This document shows positions 31,026 to 40,642 of a stretch of DNA of 64,000 nt, piece by piece. Origin of the DNA: an uncultured Lachnospiraceae bacterium (lineage in GTDB: Bacteria; Bacillota; Clostridia; Lachnospirales; Lachnospiraceae); the NCBI GenBank assembly GCA_934292725.1, contig CAKQXY010000013.1, positions 9,323 through 73,322 of the forward strand. Reading direction: 5' to 3'. The notes under the pieces were generated by a model, which had not been told where the DNA came from, did no database searches, and was given only the letters and a program-made list of their open reading frames with translations. A program made the position numbers and the translations under genes. How positions within the stretch are numbered: the stretch's first letter is position 1; every line of letters begins with the position of its first letter.

Positions 31026-32330
31026 ATGGCAACAAGATCAGAGGATTTACGCTGCTCTTTCTGTGGAAAGTCGCAGAGACAGGTGCGCAAGCTGATTGCG
31101 GGATTAAACGGAAGTTACATCTGCGATGAGTGTACTGAGATTTGCTACGAAATTCTTCAGGAAGAAGAAAATGGCGAGGAAGAAGCAGGCGGATATAATC
31201 CAGGAGACATTAACCTGTTAAAACCAAAGCAGATCATGGAGCATCTCAACCAATACGTAATTGGACAGGATGAGGCAAAAAAAGCACTGGCAGTAGCTGT
31301 GTACAACCATTATAAGCGCATTACCCACATTGAAGAGAGCAGTGACGTTGAGATTCAAAAGAGTAATATTCTCATGCTTGGTCCGACTGGTTCAGGAAAG
31401 ACTTACATGGCACAGTCGTTGGCGAAGTTACTCAATGTTCCGTTTGCAATTGCAGATGCAACTTCCCTGACAGAGGCTGGTTATGTGGGCGAAGATGTTG
31501 AAAACATCCTGTTAAAGCTAATTCAGGCAGCCGATTATAACATCGAGCGTGCAGAATACGGTATCATTTATATTGATGAGATTGATAAGATCACGAAGAA
31601 GTCTGAGAATGTATCTATTACCAGAGACGTTTCTGGTGAAGGTGTTCAGCAGGCATTATTAAAGATTTTAGAGGGAACCGTAGCAAGCGTTCCGCCGCAG
31701 GGTGGAAGAAAGCATCCGCATCAGGAGCTTTTACAGATTGATACCACCAACATTTTATTTATCTGCGGAGGTGCATTTGACGGTCTTGAAAAGATCGTAG
31801 AGAGCCGCCTTGGAAGCGGATCAATTGGATTTGGCGCTGAGATTATTGGAAAAGATGAGCGCAGCATCAGTGAATTGTTTGCGCAGGTGCTTCCAGAAGA
31901 TTTGGTAAAGTTTGGACTTATACCAGAGTTTATCGGACGTCTTCCTGTTATGGTATCACTTGAGCAGCTTGATGAGGCAGCTCTTGTAAAGATTCTTACA
32001 GAGCCGAAAAATGCGATTACAAAGCAGTACACGAAGCTGTTTGATATTGATGGTGTAAAGCTCACCTTTACAGAGGATGCAGTCAAAGCAGTTGCGAAGA
32101 AGGCACAGGAAAGAAAGACTGGTGCAAGAGGCTTACGCGCAATTCTTGAGTCCGTCATGATGGATACCATGTACGAGCTGCCTTCAGATGATACAGTAGG
32201 AGAATGTATCATCACTGAGCAGACAGTAGAGGGAACAGAAAAGCCGCAGATCGTGCGCCGCGATATTGAGGTTGTAAAGCGGGAAGAAAGAGCCCGCAGA
32301 TTCCTGAATAAATCCGGGGAGACTGCTTGA
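31026..32330 (+). CDS. clpX: ATP-dependent Clp protease ATP-binding subunit ClpX
   Basis: The 434-residue AAA+ unfoldase has an N-terminal zinc finger with CSFCGK and CDECTE. Walker A is LGPTGSGKTYMAQ and Walker B YGIIYIDEIDKI. The ClpP-docking loop region carries IGFGAE. AGGGG lies 7 bases before the ATG. It recognises substrates for ClpP, encoded just upstream. A strong hairpin spans the end of the gene. Confidence 0.98.
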   Translation: MATRSEDLRCSFCGKSQRQVRKLIAGLNGSYICDECTEICYEILQEEENGEEEAGGYNPGDINLLKPKQIMEHLNQYVIGQDEAKKALAVAVYNHYKRITHIEESSDVEIQKSNILMLGPTGSGKTYMAQSLAKLLNVPFAIADATSLTEAGYVGEDVENILLKLIQAADYNIERAEYGIIYIDEIDKITKKSENVSITRDVSGEGVQQALLKILEGTVASVPPQGGRKHPHQELLQIDTTNILFICGGAFDGLEKIVESRLGSGSIGFGAEIIGKDERSISELFAQVLPEDLVKFGLIPEFIGRLPVMVSLEQLDEAALVKILTEPKNAITKQYTKLFDIDGVKLTFTEDAVKAVAKKAQERKTGARGLRAILESVMMDTMYELPSDDTVGECIITEQTVEGTEKPQIVRRDIEVVKREERARRFLNKSGETA

Positions 32331-32352
32331 CAGTCTCCCCCTTTCTATTTTT
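32316..32352 (+). terminator. Terminator overlapping the end of clpX
   Basis: GGGGAGACTG pairs perfectly with CAGTCTCCCC across CTTGA and then CTTTCTATTTTT. The left arm and the loop lie within the clpX coding region and stop codon. Confidence 0.7.
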
Positions 32353-32368
32353 ATAAGGGAGAAAAACA

Positions 32369-34762
32369 GTGCAAAATACATTAATTACAATCGCTCTGCG
32401 TGGAATCACTGTATTGCCGCGTATGAGGATTTATCTGGATATGAACAGGCCGATGTCGATTGCAGCGGCGACCAATGCACAGAAGACAAATCAGAATGTA
32501 TTTCTGGTTGCACAGAAGGATCCAAGTGTGGAAAATCCGGGGCAGGAGCAGCTAGAGCAATTTGGTGTCATTGCTCAGGTAAAACAAATTATTAAGGGAC
32601 CTGAAGACAGCTTCCGTGTGCTGGTCACAGGTCTGCAGTCGGCAAAGTTAGAATCAATTGAGGAATATGTGCCAAATTTGATTGCAAGGGTGACTGTCTT
32701 TGAGTCGAAAAAAAGCGATGAACAAGAAATACTGGCAGATGATTTAGACAAAGAGGATCAGGAAAAAGAAATTGAGGAAGAGGCTAAAATTCGTGTACTC
32801 AAGGATCTGATTGAACAATACTGCCGTGTTCAGCCAAAGGCCAGCAGGGAATTGGCCAATTTATTGCTGCAGCACATGGATATCGGAGGTTTTTGCGCAC
32901 TTATAGCATGTAATTTGCCTATGAAGCAGCAGGAACGTCAGAAATATCTGGCCGCATATCCGGATGAGGAAAAACGCTACGAATTTATTTTGGAGTGGCT
33001 AAGCAACGAAACGCTTGTAGAGCGATTTCGCGCGGAATATCAGAGCAAGGTGAAAAATGCGCTTGATAAGCAGCAGCGTGACTATATTTTGCGTGAACAA
33101 ATGCGCCTTATTCGAAAGGAACTTGGTGAGGGAGCAGAATCTGCGGCAGACCGTTATGAAAGACAGCTAAAAGAGCTTAAAGCACCAGAAGAAGTAAAAA
33201 AACAGCTTGAAAAAGAAATCAAGCGTCTGCGCAGTAATCCTATGGATGGTCCAGAAAGCAAGGTTAGTCAGAATTACATTGAGACATTGCTTGAGATGCC
33301 ATGGGAGGAGCGCACAAAAGAGCATATCTCAATACGTGCAGCAAGAGAGGAACTTGATAAGGATCATTATGGCCTTGAAAAGGTAAAGGAGCAGGTGTTA
33401 GAATTTCTTGCTGTCAGACAGCTGCAGATGAATGCGCAGGAGGCTGATAAAGAGCAGGAAAAAACACAGCCGCGAAAAGGCGGTCGTATTCTTTGTCTTG
33501 TAGGACCTCCAGGAACAGGAAAAACATCAATTGCCCGCTCCATTGCTTCTGCATTAAACCGCAAGTATGTGCGTATCAGTCTTGGCGGTGTGCATGATGA
33601 GGCTGAGATTCGAGGCCATAGACGAACATATGTCGCAGCGATGCCGGGACGTATTGCGCAGGCCATCAAAAAGGCAGGTGTTATAAATCCTCTGATGCTT
33701 CTTGATGAGCTTGATAAAATGGGAAGCGACAGTTTACATGGAGATGTATCATCTGCGATGTTAGAAGTACTTGACCCAGAACAGAACGCAACATTTACAG
33801 ATCACTATCTTGAGGTACCGCTTGATCTTTCAGATGTGTTATTTGTCGCAACAGCAAATAATTTACAGACAGTTCCGCAGCCATTACTTGATCGTATGGA
33901 GATCATAGAGGTCAGCAGCTATACTGAAAAAGAAAAATATCAGATTGCCAGCCGTTTTCTGCTCCCAAAACAGATTAAAGAGGCAGCACTGCCAGAAGAT
34001 CTTTTAAGAGTGGATCAGAGTGCACTTGAAAAGGTGATAAGCGGCTATACAAAAGAGGCTGGTGTTCGTGGACTTGAAAGACAGCTTGCTATTATTTGCC
34101 GCAAGGCTGCTCTAAAATATCTTGAGGAAAACTGCGAACAAATTGAAATCACACCAGACAATTTGTCCGATTATTTAGGCAGAGAGCGTTTCCACAAAGA
34201 AGAAATAGCAGCAAAGGGTGAGCCGGGAATTGTAAGAGGTTTGGCATGGACAAGCGTAGGTGGTGTAACTTTAGAAGTTGAAGTAAATGTAACACCTGGT
34301 AAGGGACAGATGAAGCTGACAGGAAAGCTTGGTGATGTCATGAAGGAGTCAGCACAGGCAGCGCTTAGCTGTGTACAGAGTGTGGCAGGTGAGTATGGTA
34401 TTGAAAGTGATTGGTTTGAAACACATGATATACATATTCATATTCCGGAGGGTGCAGTGCCAAAGGATGGTCCGAGTGCCGGAATTACAATGGCAACGGC
34501 AATTCTTTCTGCAGTAACAAACCGTGCAGTGCGGCCAGATGTAGCAATGACAGGTGAGATTACGCTTCGCGGCCGTGTACTTGCAATTGGCGGCTTAAAG
34601 GAAAAACTTCTCGCAGCGAAGGCAGCAGGTGTATCGCTTGTATTTGTGCCGGCTGATAACCGTGCTGACTATGAGGAGTTGACGGACGAAGTAACAACAG
34701 GGCTGTGCGTACGCTTTGTAACGCATATGCGCGAAGTTGTAAAGGAGGTTTTTGAAGCATGA
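32369..34762 (+). CDS. lon: ATP-dependent protease La
   Basis: The 797-residue protein has the N-terminal substrate-binding domain (VLPRMRIYLDMNRP), a coiled middle region, and an AAA+ domain with Walker A LVGPPGTGKTSIA and Walker B LMLLDELDKMG. The C-terminal protease holds the catalytic Ser in PKDGPSAGITMA and the Lys in IGGLKEKLLAAK. The start is a GTG, with AAGGGAG 8 bases upstream and no nearer ATG. The stop overlaps the engB start as ATGA, so the two are translationally coupled. Confidence 0.98.
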   Translation: MQNTLITIALRGITVLPRMRIYLDMNRPMSIAAATNAQKTNQNVFLVAQKDPSVENPGQEQLEQFGVIAQVKQIIKGPEDSFRVLVTGLQSAKLESIEEYVPNLIARVTVFESKKSDEQEILADDLDKEDQEKEIEEEAKIRVLKDLIEQYCRVQPKASRELANLLLQHMDIGGFCALIACNLPMKQQERQKYLAAYPDEEKRYEFILEWLSNETLVERFRAEYQSKVKNALDKQQRDYILREQMRLIRKELGEGAESAADRYERQLKELKAPEEVKKQLEKEIKRLRSNPMDGPESKVSQNYIETLLEMPWEERTKEHISIRAAREELDKDHYGLEKVKEQVLEFLAVRQLQMNAQEADKEQEKTQPRKGGRILCLVGPPGTGKTSIARSIASALNRKYVRISLGGVHDEAEIRGHRRTYVAAMPGRIAQAIKKAGVINPLMLLDELDKMGSDSLHGDVSSAMLEVLDPEQNATFTDHYLEVPLDLSDVLFVATANNLQTVPQPLLDRMEIIEVSSYTEKEKYQIASRFLLPKQIKEAALPEDLLRVDQSALEKVISGYTKEAGVRGLERQLAIICRKAALKYLEENCEQIEITPDNLSDYLGRERFHKEEIAAKGEPGIVRGLAWTSVGGVTLEVEVNVTPGKGQMKLTGKLGDVMKESAQAALSCVQSVAGEYGIESDWFETHDIHIHIPEGAVPKDGPSAGITMATAILSAVTNRAVRPDVAMTGEITLRGRVLAIGGLKEKLLAAKAAGVSLVFVPADNRADYEELTDEVTTGLCVRFVTHMREVVKEVFEA

Positions 34763-35415
34763 TTATCAAATCAGTCAATCTGGAGACAGTCTGCGGTATA
34801 ACTAGCAAGCTTCCAGAAAATGAATTTTCAGAATTTGCATTTGCAGGAAAATCAAACGTAGGAAAGTCTTCTTTAATTAATGGCCTGATCAGCCGTAAGG
34901 CATATGCGCGTACATCAGCAGAGCCAGGAAAGACACAGACAATTAATTATTATAAGGTCGAGTATCGCGAGAAGTCTCAAAAAGAGATAGAAGCACAAGG
35001 TCTTGACGCTTCATATGCGCAGGAAAAAAGTGTTTATTTTGTTGACCTTCCAGGCTACGGCTTTGCAAAAGTTTCAATGGAAACAAAAGAAAAGTGGGGA
35101 AAAATGATCGAGAGCTATCTGCACACCTCAAAGCCGTTAAAGGGAGTGTTTTTGCTTGTAGATATTCGCCACAAGCCATCCGCAAACGACTGTCAGATGT
35201 TTGACTGGATGGTTAACTCAGGATTCTCCCCAGTTGTCATTGCAACAAAGCTCGATAAGATCAAGAGAAGTCAGCTGTCAGCAAGAGTAAAAGAGATACG
35301 AACTACACTCGGCATGAAATCAAGTGAGGTATTGATCCCGTTTTCCGCTGAGACCAAGCAGGGACGTGAGGAGATCTGGGCGTATATAGATAGTAAGAAT
35401 AAGGAAGAAGAATAG
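34759..35415 (+). CDS. engB: Ribosome biogenesis GTP-binding protein EngB/YsxC
   Basis: The 218-residue small GTPase is needed for late 50S assembly. G1 is GKSNVGKSSLING, the switch region has PGKTQTINYY, G3 is VDLPGYGFAK and G4 ATKLDKIK. Between the switch strand and G3 there is an insertion of about 20 residues (REKSQKEIEAQGLDASYAQ) not present in the shortest family members. Coupling to lon by an ATGA overlap is conserved in many Firmicutes. The gene has no terminator before the scfA promoter. Confidence 0.97.
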   Translation: MIIKSVNLETVCGITSKLPENEFSEFAFAGKSNVGKSSLINGLISRKAYARTSAEPGKTQTINYYKVEYREKSQKEIEAQGLDASYAQEKSVYFVDLPGYGFAKVSMETKEKWGKMIESYLHTSKPLKGVFLLVDIRHKPSANDCQMFDWMVNSGFSPVVIATKLDKIKRSQLSARVKEIRTTLGMKSSEVLIPFSAETKQGREEIWAYIDSKNKEEE

Positions 35416-35422
35416 TTTTTAC

Positions 35423-35451
35423 TTGCAGTTTCTCCACATTTATGTTATACT
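35423..35451 (+). promoter_or_regulatory. Sigma-A promoter of the SCIFF peptide gene
   Basis: TTGCAG-17-TATACT, about 42 bases before the peptide ATG. Confidence 0.8.
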
Positions 35452-35493
35452 TCACTGTGAATTATCAGATATTCGAGATAGGAGGATGAAGAT

Positions 35494-35637
35494 ATGAAGG
35501 AAACTAAGACTTTAACAAGCAAGACTTTGCAGAACACCATGGCAAAGGGTGGCTGTGGCGAGTGCCAGACTTCTTGCCAGTCCGCATGTAAGACTTCCTG
35601 TACAGTAGGAAATCAGAGCTGCGAAAACAACAAGTAA
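35494..35637 (+). CDS. scfA: SCIFF peptide precursor (six cysteines in forty-five residues)
   Basis: This 47-residue peptide is too short for most gene finders. It starts KETKTLTSKTLQNTMAKGG and then carries six cysteines at 21, 24, 28, 32, 36 and 43 in the spacing CGxCxxxCxxxCxxxC. This is the signature of SCIFF, a peptide found almost throughout the Clostridia. Its maturase (the next gene) installs thioether crosslinks between Cys and neighbouring Thr. AGGAGG stands 8 bases before the ATG. The biological role of the mature peptide is unknown. Confidence 0.95.
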   Translation: MKETKTLTSKTLQNTMAKGGCGECQTSCQSACKTSCTVGNQSCENNK

Positions 35638-35658
35638 TTTTTCTGGACTTGGTTGATG

Positions 35659-35688
35659 GAAAGCCGGGGAGGAAACTCCTCGGTTTTC
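35659..35688 (+). terminator. Hairpin between scfA and scfB (attenuator-like)
   Basis: GAAAgCCGgGGAG pairs with CTCCtCGGtTTTC around GAAA. A T-rich stretch begins only about 10 bases later, so it may stabilise the scfA message or lower scfB expression rather than stop transcription. Confidence 0.5.
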
Positions 35689-35740
35689 CATTGTATGCAT
35701 TTTTATGAAGAAGGATAAAGATAAGAAAGGTTGAATAGTA

Positions 35741-37150
35741 GTGATACATCAATATAAGAGCCATGGCTACAACATTGTTATGGATGTAAACTCCAGCGCT
35801 GTACATGTAGTAGATGACGTGGTATATGATATGATTCCTGTATATGAGAAGCAGGAAGATAAGGAAGCCATTTTTGCTTCTCTTGACAGTTACCCAAGAG
35901 AAGAGCTTGAGGCTGCCTACGAAGAGATCACCCGTTTAAAGAATGAGGGAATGCTGTATACAGAGGATATTTATCAGAAGTATATGACAGACTTCAAAAA
36001 GAGAAAAACGGTAGTGAAGGCACTTTGCCTGCATATTGCCCATGATTGTAATCTTGCCTGCAAGTATTGTTTTGCTGAGGAAGGTGAGTATCACGGACGC
36101 CGTGCACTTATGAGCCTTGAGGTCGGCAAGAAGGCACTCGACTTTTTAGTTGCAAACTCTGGAAACCGCAGAAATCTTGAGGTCGATTTCTTTGGTGGTG
36201 AGCCTCTTATGAACTGGGATGTTGTAAAAGAGCTTGTAAAATATGGAAGATCTCTTGAAAAAGAGCATAATAAGCTGTTTCGTTTTACACTGACCACAAA
36301 CGGTGTGCTTTTAAATGATGAAGTAATGGAATTCTGTAATAAAGAGATGAGCAATGTGGTGCTTAGTCTCGATGGAAGAAAAGAAGTAAATGATAAAATG
36401 CGTCCTTTCAGAAACGGAAAGGGAAGCTATGATTTAATCGTTCCAAAATTCCAGAAGTTTGCAGAAAGCCGTAATCAGACAAATTATTATGTCAGAGGAA
36501 CATTTACAAGAAATAATCTCGATTTTTCAAAGGATGTGCTTCATTATGCTGATCTTGGTTTTAAGCAGATGTCTATGGAGCCGGTTGTTGCATCACCAGA
36601 GGATGATTATGCAATTCGCGAAGAAGATCTGCCGCGTATCCTTGAAGAATATGATAAGCTTGCTGATGCTTATTTGGAATATCGAAAAGCAGGAAAGGGA
36701 TTTAATTTCTTCCACTTTAATATTGATTTGACACAGAGCCCATGCGTAGCAAAGCGTTTGTCAGGCTGTGGTTCTGGAACAGAATATCTGGCTGTTACCC
36801 CATGGGGTGATTTCTATCCATGCCATCAGTTTGTTGGACAGGAAGAGTTTTTACTTGGAAATGTTTACGATGGTATTGTAAAGCCGGATATATGCGATGA
36901 ATTTAAACAGTGCAATGTCTATGCAAAGCCAGCCTGTCAGAATTGCTTCGCGAAGTATTATTGCAGCGGTGGCTGTAATGCAAATGCATACAACTTCACA
37001 GGTTCTATCACAGGTTCCTATGATGTTGGCTGTAAGATGCAGCAGAAGCGTATCGAGTGTGCCATTATGATTAAGGCAGCACTTGCTGACATGGAAGAAG
37101 AGACAGGGGCATCTGCTGATGTTGCCGGTGAAATCTCCCACGTGTGTTAA
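35741..37150 (+). CDS. scfB: SCIFF radical SAM maturase (SPASM domain)
   Basis: The 469-residue enzyme opens with a peptide-recognition region (YNIVMDVNSSAVHVVDDVVYD). The radical SAM domain has the cluster ligands C103, C107 and C110 in CNLACKYCFAEE and the SAM-binding VDFFGGEPLMNW. A cysteine-rich SPASM region follows near 335-430 (FYPCHQFVG, ACQNCFAKYYCSGGCNANA), which binds extra Fe-S clusters. It forms Cys-Thr thioether links in the peptide encoded just upstream. The start is a GTG with AGAAAGG about 10 bases upstream. It may share the scfA promoter by read-through. Confidence 0.96.
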   Translation: MIHQYKSHGYNIVMDVNSSAVHVVDDVVYDMIPVYEKQEDKEAIFASLDSYPREELEAAYEEITRLKNEGMLYTEDIYQKYMTDFKKRKTVVKALCLHIAHDCNLACKYCFAEEGEYHGRRALMSLEVGKKALDFLVANSGNRRNLEVDFFGGEPLMNWDVVKELVKYGRSLEKEHNKLFRFTLTTNGVLLNDEVMEFCNKEMSNVVLSLDGRKEVNDKMRPFRNGKGSYDLIVPKFQKFAESRNQTNYYVRGTFTRNNLDFSKDVLHYADLGFKQMSMEPVVASPEDDYAIREEDLPRILEEYDKLADAYLEYRKAGKGFNFFHFNIDLTQSPCVAKRLSGCGSGTEYLAVTPWGDFYPCHQFVGQEEFLLGNVYDGIVKPDICDEFKQCNVYAKPACQNCFAKYYCSGGCNANAYNFTGSITGSYDVGCKMQQKRIECAIMIKAALADMEEETGASADVAGEISHVC

Positions 37151-37231
37151 CATGAATTAGTACGGATCATAGATCTGTATGAAAAAGGAGACTATCTTAT
37201 ACAGCCTCCGAATAGAGAAGGAGATAGAAAG

Positions 37232-39403
37232 ATGAGCAAGAAAAAAGGGATTATCCGTCTGGTTGTGCTTTTGGCAGTCATTGCATTTGTCGTATACACA
37301 GCCGTCAGCGGCCTTGGAAGTGATCGTTCAGGAAGCTTAAACGACATCAGCCTTGGTCTTGACCTTAGAGGCGGTGTCAGCATCACCTATGAGGCAGTAG
37401 GCGATGTAAACAGCCAGGATATGTCCGACACGAAGGCAAAGCTTGAAAAACGTGTGCAGGATTATTCAACTGAGGCACAGGTTTATTTTGAGGGATCTGA
37501 CCGTATTACGGTTGACATTCCAGGTGCAACAGATGCAAATGCAGTTTTGCAGGAGCTTGGAAAACCAGGTACCCTGATTTTCTGTACGGATTCAAGTGAT
37601 CCAGAGGGAACCAAGGTTATGGACGGAAACCAGATCAAGGACGCACAGGCCGGTGCAAGAAGCAATGCAACAACAAATGCAAGAGAGTATGTTGTAAATC
37701 TGACTCTGACATCTGATGGTGTTGAGGCATTCTCTAAGGCAACAGAAGAGTTGGCACCGACAAAGGGCAGAATTTACATCATGTACAACGGCGAGGTGTT
37801 AAGTGCCCCGACTGTAAATGAGCATATTGCGTCTGATACATGCTCCATCACTGGTATGGGTGATCTTGAGGCAGCACAGACACTTGCTTCCAATATTCGT
37901 ATCGGAGCACTGCCTGTTCAGCTGCAGGAGATGCGCTCACAGGTAGTTGGTGCAAAATTAGGACAGGATGCAGTTCGTACAAGCCTTATGGCTGGTTTGA
38001 TCGGTCTGATCTTAGTATTTGCTTTCATGATTATTTACTACCGTATTCCAGGTTTGGCAGCATCTATCGCGCTTGTTATGTATACTGCACTTGTAATTGT
38101 CCTGTTAAGTGCGTTTAACGAGGAAATTACACTTACACTTCCTGGTATTGCCGGTATTATACTTGGTATTGGTATGGCTGTAGATGCAAACTGTATTATT
38201 TTTGCGCGTATCCGTGAGGAGATCGGCGCTGGAAAGAGTGTTCGTACAGCAATTGATGCAGGATTTTCTAAGGCATTTTCTGCAATCATCGATGGAAATG
38301 TTACTACATTGATCGCAGCAGGTGTTTTGTATTTTATTGGTTCTGGTACAGTAAAGGGCTTTGCTCAGACATTGGCTCTTGGTATTGTTGTATCCATGTT
38401 TACAGCACTTGTAATTACAAAGAATATCTTGAAGAGCTTCTATGCAGTTGGTCTGCAGGATGAAAAGCTTTACGGAAAGACTGTTTACACAAAGACAATT
38501 AACTTTATTGGAAAAAGAAAGCTGTTTTACAGCGCATCAGGTATTGTTATTGCAATCGGTATTGTTGCGATGGTAGTCAGCGGTGTAAAGGGTCATATCT
38601 TCAATTACAGCCTCGACTTTATCGGCGGTGCTTCCACTAGCGTAACCTTTAATGAGAATTACAGTGTTGAGAAGCTCGAAAGTGATGTACAGCCAGTTGT
38701 AAGCGAGGTAACAGGTGACAATGATATCCAGATGACACCTGTAACAGGAAGCAACGAGGTTATCATTAAGACAAGAACACTTACTGTAGATGAAAGAGAT
38801 GCACTTTACAGTAAGCTGTCAGAGACTTTTGGAGTAGATGAGAGTACCATTCAGACTGAAAATATCAGTGCTGCAGTCAGCGGTGAGATGAAGCGTTCTG
38901 CAATTTTGTCTGTCATTATTGCAGCAATCTTTATGTTAATTTACGTATGGATTCGTTTCAAGGAGTTTAGCTTTGGTGCAAGCTCTGTTCTTCCGCTTCT
39001 TCATGATGTCTTTGTTTTACTGGCATTTTATGCAGTGCTTCGCTGGACTGTAGGAAATACGTTTATTGCTTGTATGCTGACTCTCGTTGGATATTCTATC
39101 AATGCGACAATCGTTGTATTTGACCGTATCCGTGAGAATCTGCACACTAACAAGAATTTAGCAGAGGTTGTCAATGTTTCTGTTACACAGACATTGTCAC
39201 GAAGCATCAATACCTCTTTGACAACTCTTATCATGGTAGTAGTTCTTTATATTCTCGGTGTGACATCCATCAAGGAGTTTGCACTGCCGCTTATCGTAGG
39301 TGTTATCTGCGGATGCTATTCTTCTGTATGCATCGCAGGCTGCCTGTGGTATGATTTAAAGAATGCTCTTGACAAGCGTAAGGCAAAGAAGGCTTCTAAA
39401 TAA
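37232..39403 (+). CDS. secDF: Fused protein translocase subunit SecDF
   Basis: The 723-residue protein joins SecD and SecF, as in many Firmicutes, with twelve predicted membrane segments. The SecD half has LGLDLRGGVSITYEA and, in its membrane part, GIAGIILGIGMAVDANCIIFARIREE. The SecF half begins near residue 430 with FSLDFIGGAST-like YSLDFIGGAST and ends with YSINATIVVFDRIREN. It uses the proton-motive force to pull secreted proteins out of the SecYEG channel. GAAGGAG precedes the ATG. Its neighbours tgt and yajC are classical partners. Confidence 0.96.
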   Translation: MSKKKGIIRLVVLLAVIAFVVYTAVSGLGSDRSGSLNDISLGLDLRGGVSITYEAVGDVNSQDMSDTKAKLEKRVQDYSTEAQVYFEGSDRITVDIPGATDANAVLQELGKPGTLIFCTDSSDPEGTKVMDGNQIKDAQAGARSNATTNAREYVVNLTLTSDGVEAFSKATEELAPTKGRIYIMYNGEVLSAPTVNEHIASDTCSITGMGDLEAAQTLASNIRIGALPVQLQEMRSQVVGAKLGQDAVRTSLMAGLIGLILVFAFMIIYYRIPGLAASIALVMYTALVIVLLSAFNEEITLTLPGIAGIILGIGMAVDANCIIFARIREEIGAGKSVRTAIDAGFSKAFSAIIDGNVTTLIAAGVLYFIGSGTVKGFAQTLALGIVVSMFTALVITKNILKSFYAVGLQDEKLYGKTVYTKTINFIGKRKLFYSASGIVIAIGIVAMVVSGVKGHIFNYSLDFIGGASTSVTFNENYSVEKLESDVQPVVSEVTGDNDIQMTPVTGSNEVIIKTRTLTVDERDALYSKLSETFGVDESTIQTENISAAVSGEMKRSAILSVIIAAIFMLIYVWIRFKEFSFGASSVLPLLHDVFVLLAFYAVLRWTVGNTFIACMLTLVGYSINATIVVFDRIRENLHTNKNLAEVVNVSVTQTLSRSINTSLTTLIMVVVLYILGVTSIKEFALPLIVGVICGCYSSVCIAGCLWYDLKNALDKRKAKKASK

Positions 39404-39414
39404 GGTAAGTAATA

Positions 39415-40554
39415 ATGGAATATGAAATTTTAAAAACAGAGGGACGGGCTAAAAGAGCCCGTGTCTCTACCGTTCACGGTGAGATTCAGACTCCTGTATT
39501 TATGAATGTTGGTACAGTTGCCGCAATTAAAGGTGCTGTGTCAACAATGGATTTAAAGGAAATCCATACACAGGTAGAGCTGTCTAATACGTATCATCTT
39601 CATGTAAGAACGGGAGACAAGCTGATCAAGCAGTTTGGCGGTCTGCATAAATTTATGAACTGGGATCGCCCAATTCTGACAGATTCCGGCGGTTTTCAGG
39701 TATTTTCTCTTGCCGGAATGAGAAAGATTAAGGAAGAGGGAGTTTACTTCCAGTCTCATATCGATGGTCATCGTATTTTTATGGGACCAGAGGAGAGTAT
39801 GCAGATTCAGTCTAATCTTGGTTCTACTATTGCAATGGCATTTGATGAGTGTCCGTCTTCTGTGGCAGACCGTAGCTATATTCAAAACAGCGTAGAGCGT
39901 ACCACAAGATGGCTTGCACGATGTAAGACAGAGATGGCACGTTTAAATTCACTTGAGGATACAATAAATCCGCATCAGCTGTTGTTTGGAATTAACCAGG
40001 GCGGTGTTTATGAGGATATCCGTATTGAGCATGCAAAACGCATAAGCGAGATGGATCTTGATGGTTATGCAGTCGGCGGACTTGCAGTTGGAGAAAGTCA
40101 TGAAGAAATGTACCGCATTTTAGATGCAGTGGTACCATATCTGCCAAAGAATAAGCCAACTTATTTAATGGGTGTTGGAACTCCGGCAAATATCCTTGAG
40201 GGTGTTGACCGCGGAATTGATTTCTTCGACTGTGTATATCCAAGCAGAAACGGCCGTCATGGTCATGTTTATACAAAGCATGGCAAGCTTAATCTGTTCA
40301 ATGCCCGTTATGAGCTTGATGCAAGACCAATCGAGGAAGGCTGTCAGTGTCCGGCATGCCGCGCTTACAGCAGAGCGTATATTCGTCATCTGTTAAAAGC
40401 AAAGGAAATGCTTGGAATGCGTCTGTGCGTTCTTCACAATCTGTATTTTTATAATAATTTAATGACTGAAATCCGTGAAAGCATTGACAACGGATGCTTT
40501 GCGGAGTATAAAAAGAATATGCTCGAATCTATGGCTGCAGGTCCGCAGGACTAG
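39415..40554 (+). CDS. tgt: Queuine tRNA-ribosyltransferase
   Basis: The 379-residue TIM-barrel enzyme exchanges G34 for a queuine-type base in Asp, Asn, His and Tyr tRNAs. The substrate-binding motif is DSGGFQVFS and the nucleophile Asp is in FFDCVYPSRNGRHGH. The Zn2+ site is CQCPACRAYSRAYIRHL. It starts 11 bases after secDF. Whether it uses preQ1 or salvaged queuine cannot be told, as no queuosine synthesis gene is in view. Confidence 0.97.
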   Translation: MEYEILKTEGRAKRARVSTVHGEIQTPVFMNVGTVAAIKGAVSTMDLKEIHTQVELSNTYHLHVRTGDKLIKQFGGLHKFMNWDRPILTDSGGFQVFSLAGMRKIKEEGVYFQSHIDGHRIFMGPEESMQIQSNLGSTIAMAFDECPSSVADRSYIQNSVERTTRWLARCKTEMARLNSLEDTINPHQLLFGINQGGVYEDIRIEHAKRISEMDLDGYAVGGLAVGESHEEMYRILDAVVPYLPKNKPTYLMGVGTPANILEGVDRGIDFFDCVYPSRNGRHGHVYTKHGKLNLFNARYELDARPIEEGCQCPACRAYSRAYIRHLLKAKEMLGMRLCVLHNLYFYNNLMTEIRESIDNGCFAEYKKNMLESMAAGPQD

Positions 40555-40642
40555 GTCACATTCACCTCGGGGCATTGCCTTAGAATTGTAGATTCGAATA
40601 CGAAATTACAAGCTGCATATGCAGCGGAAATGAGAGGAAACT

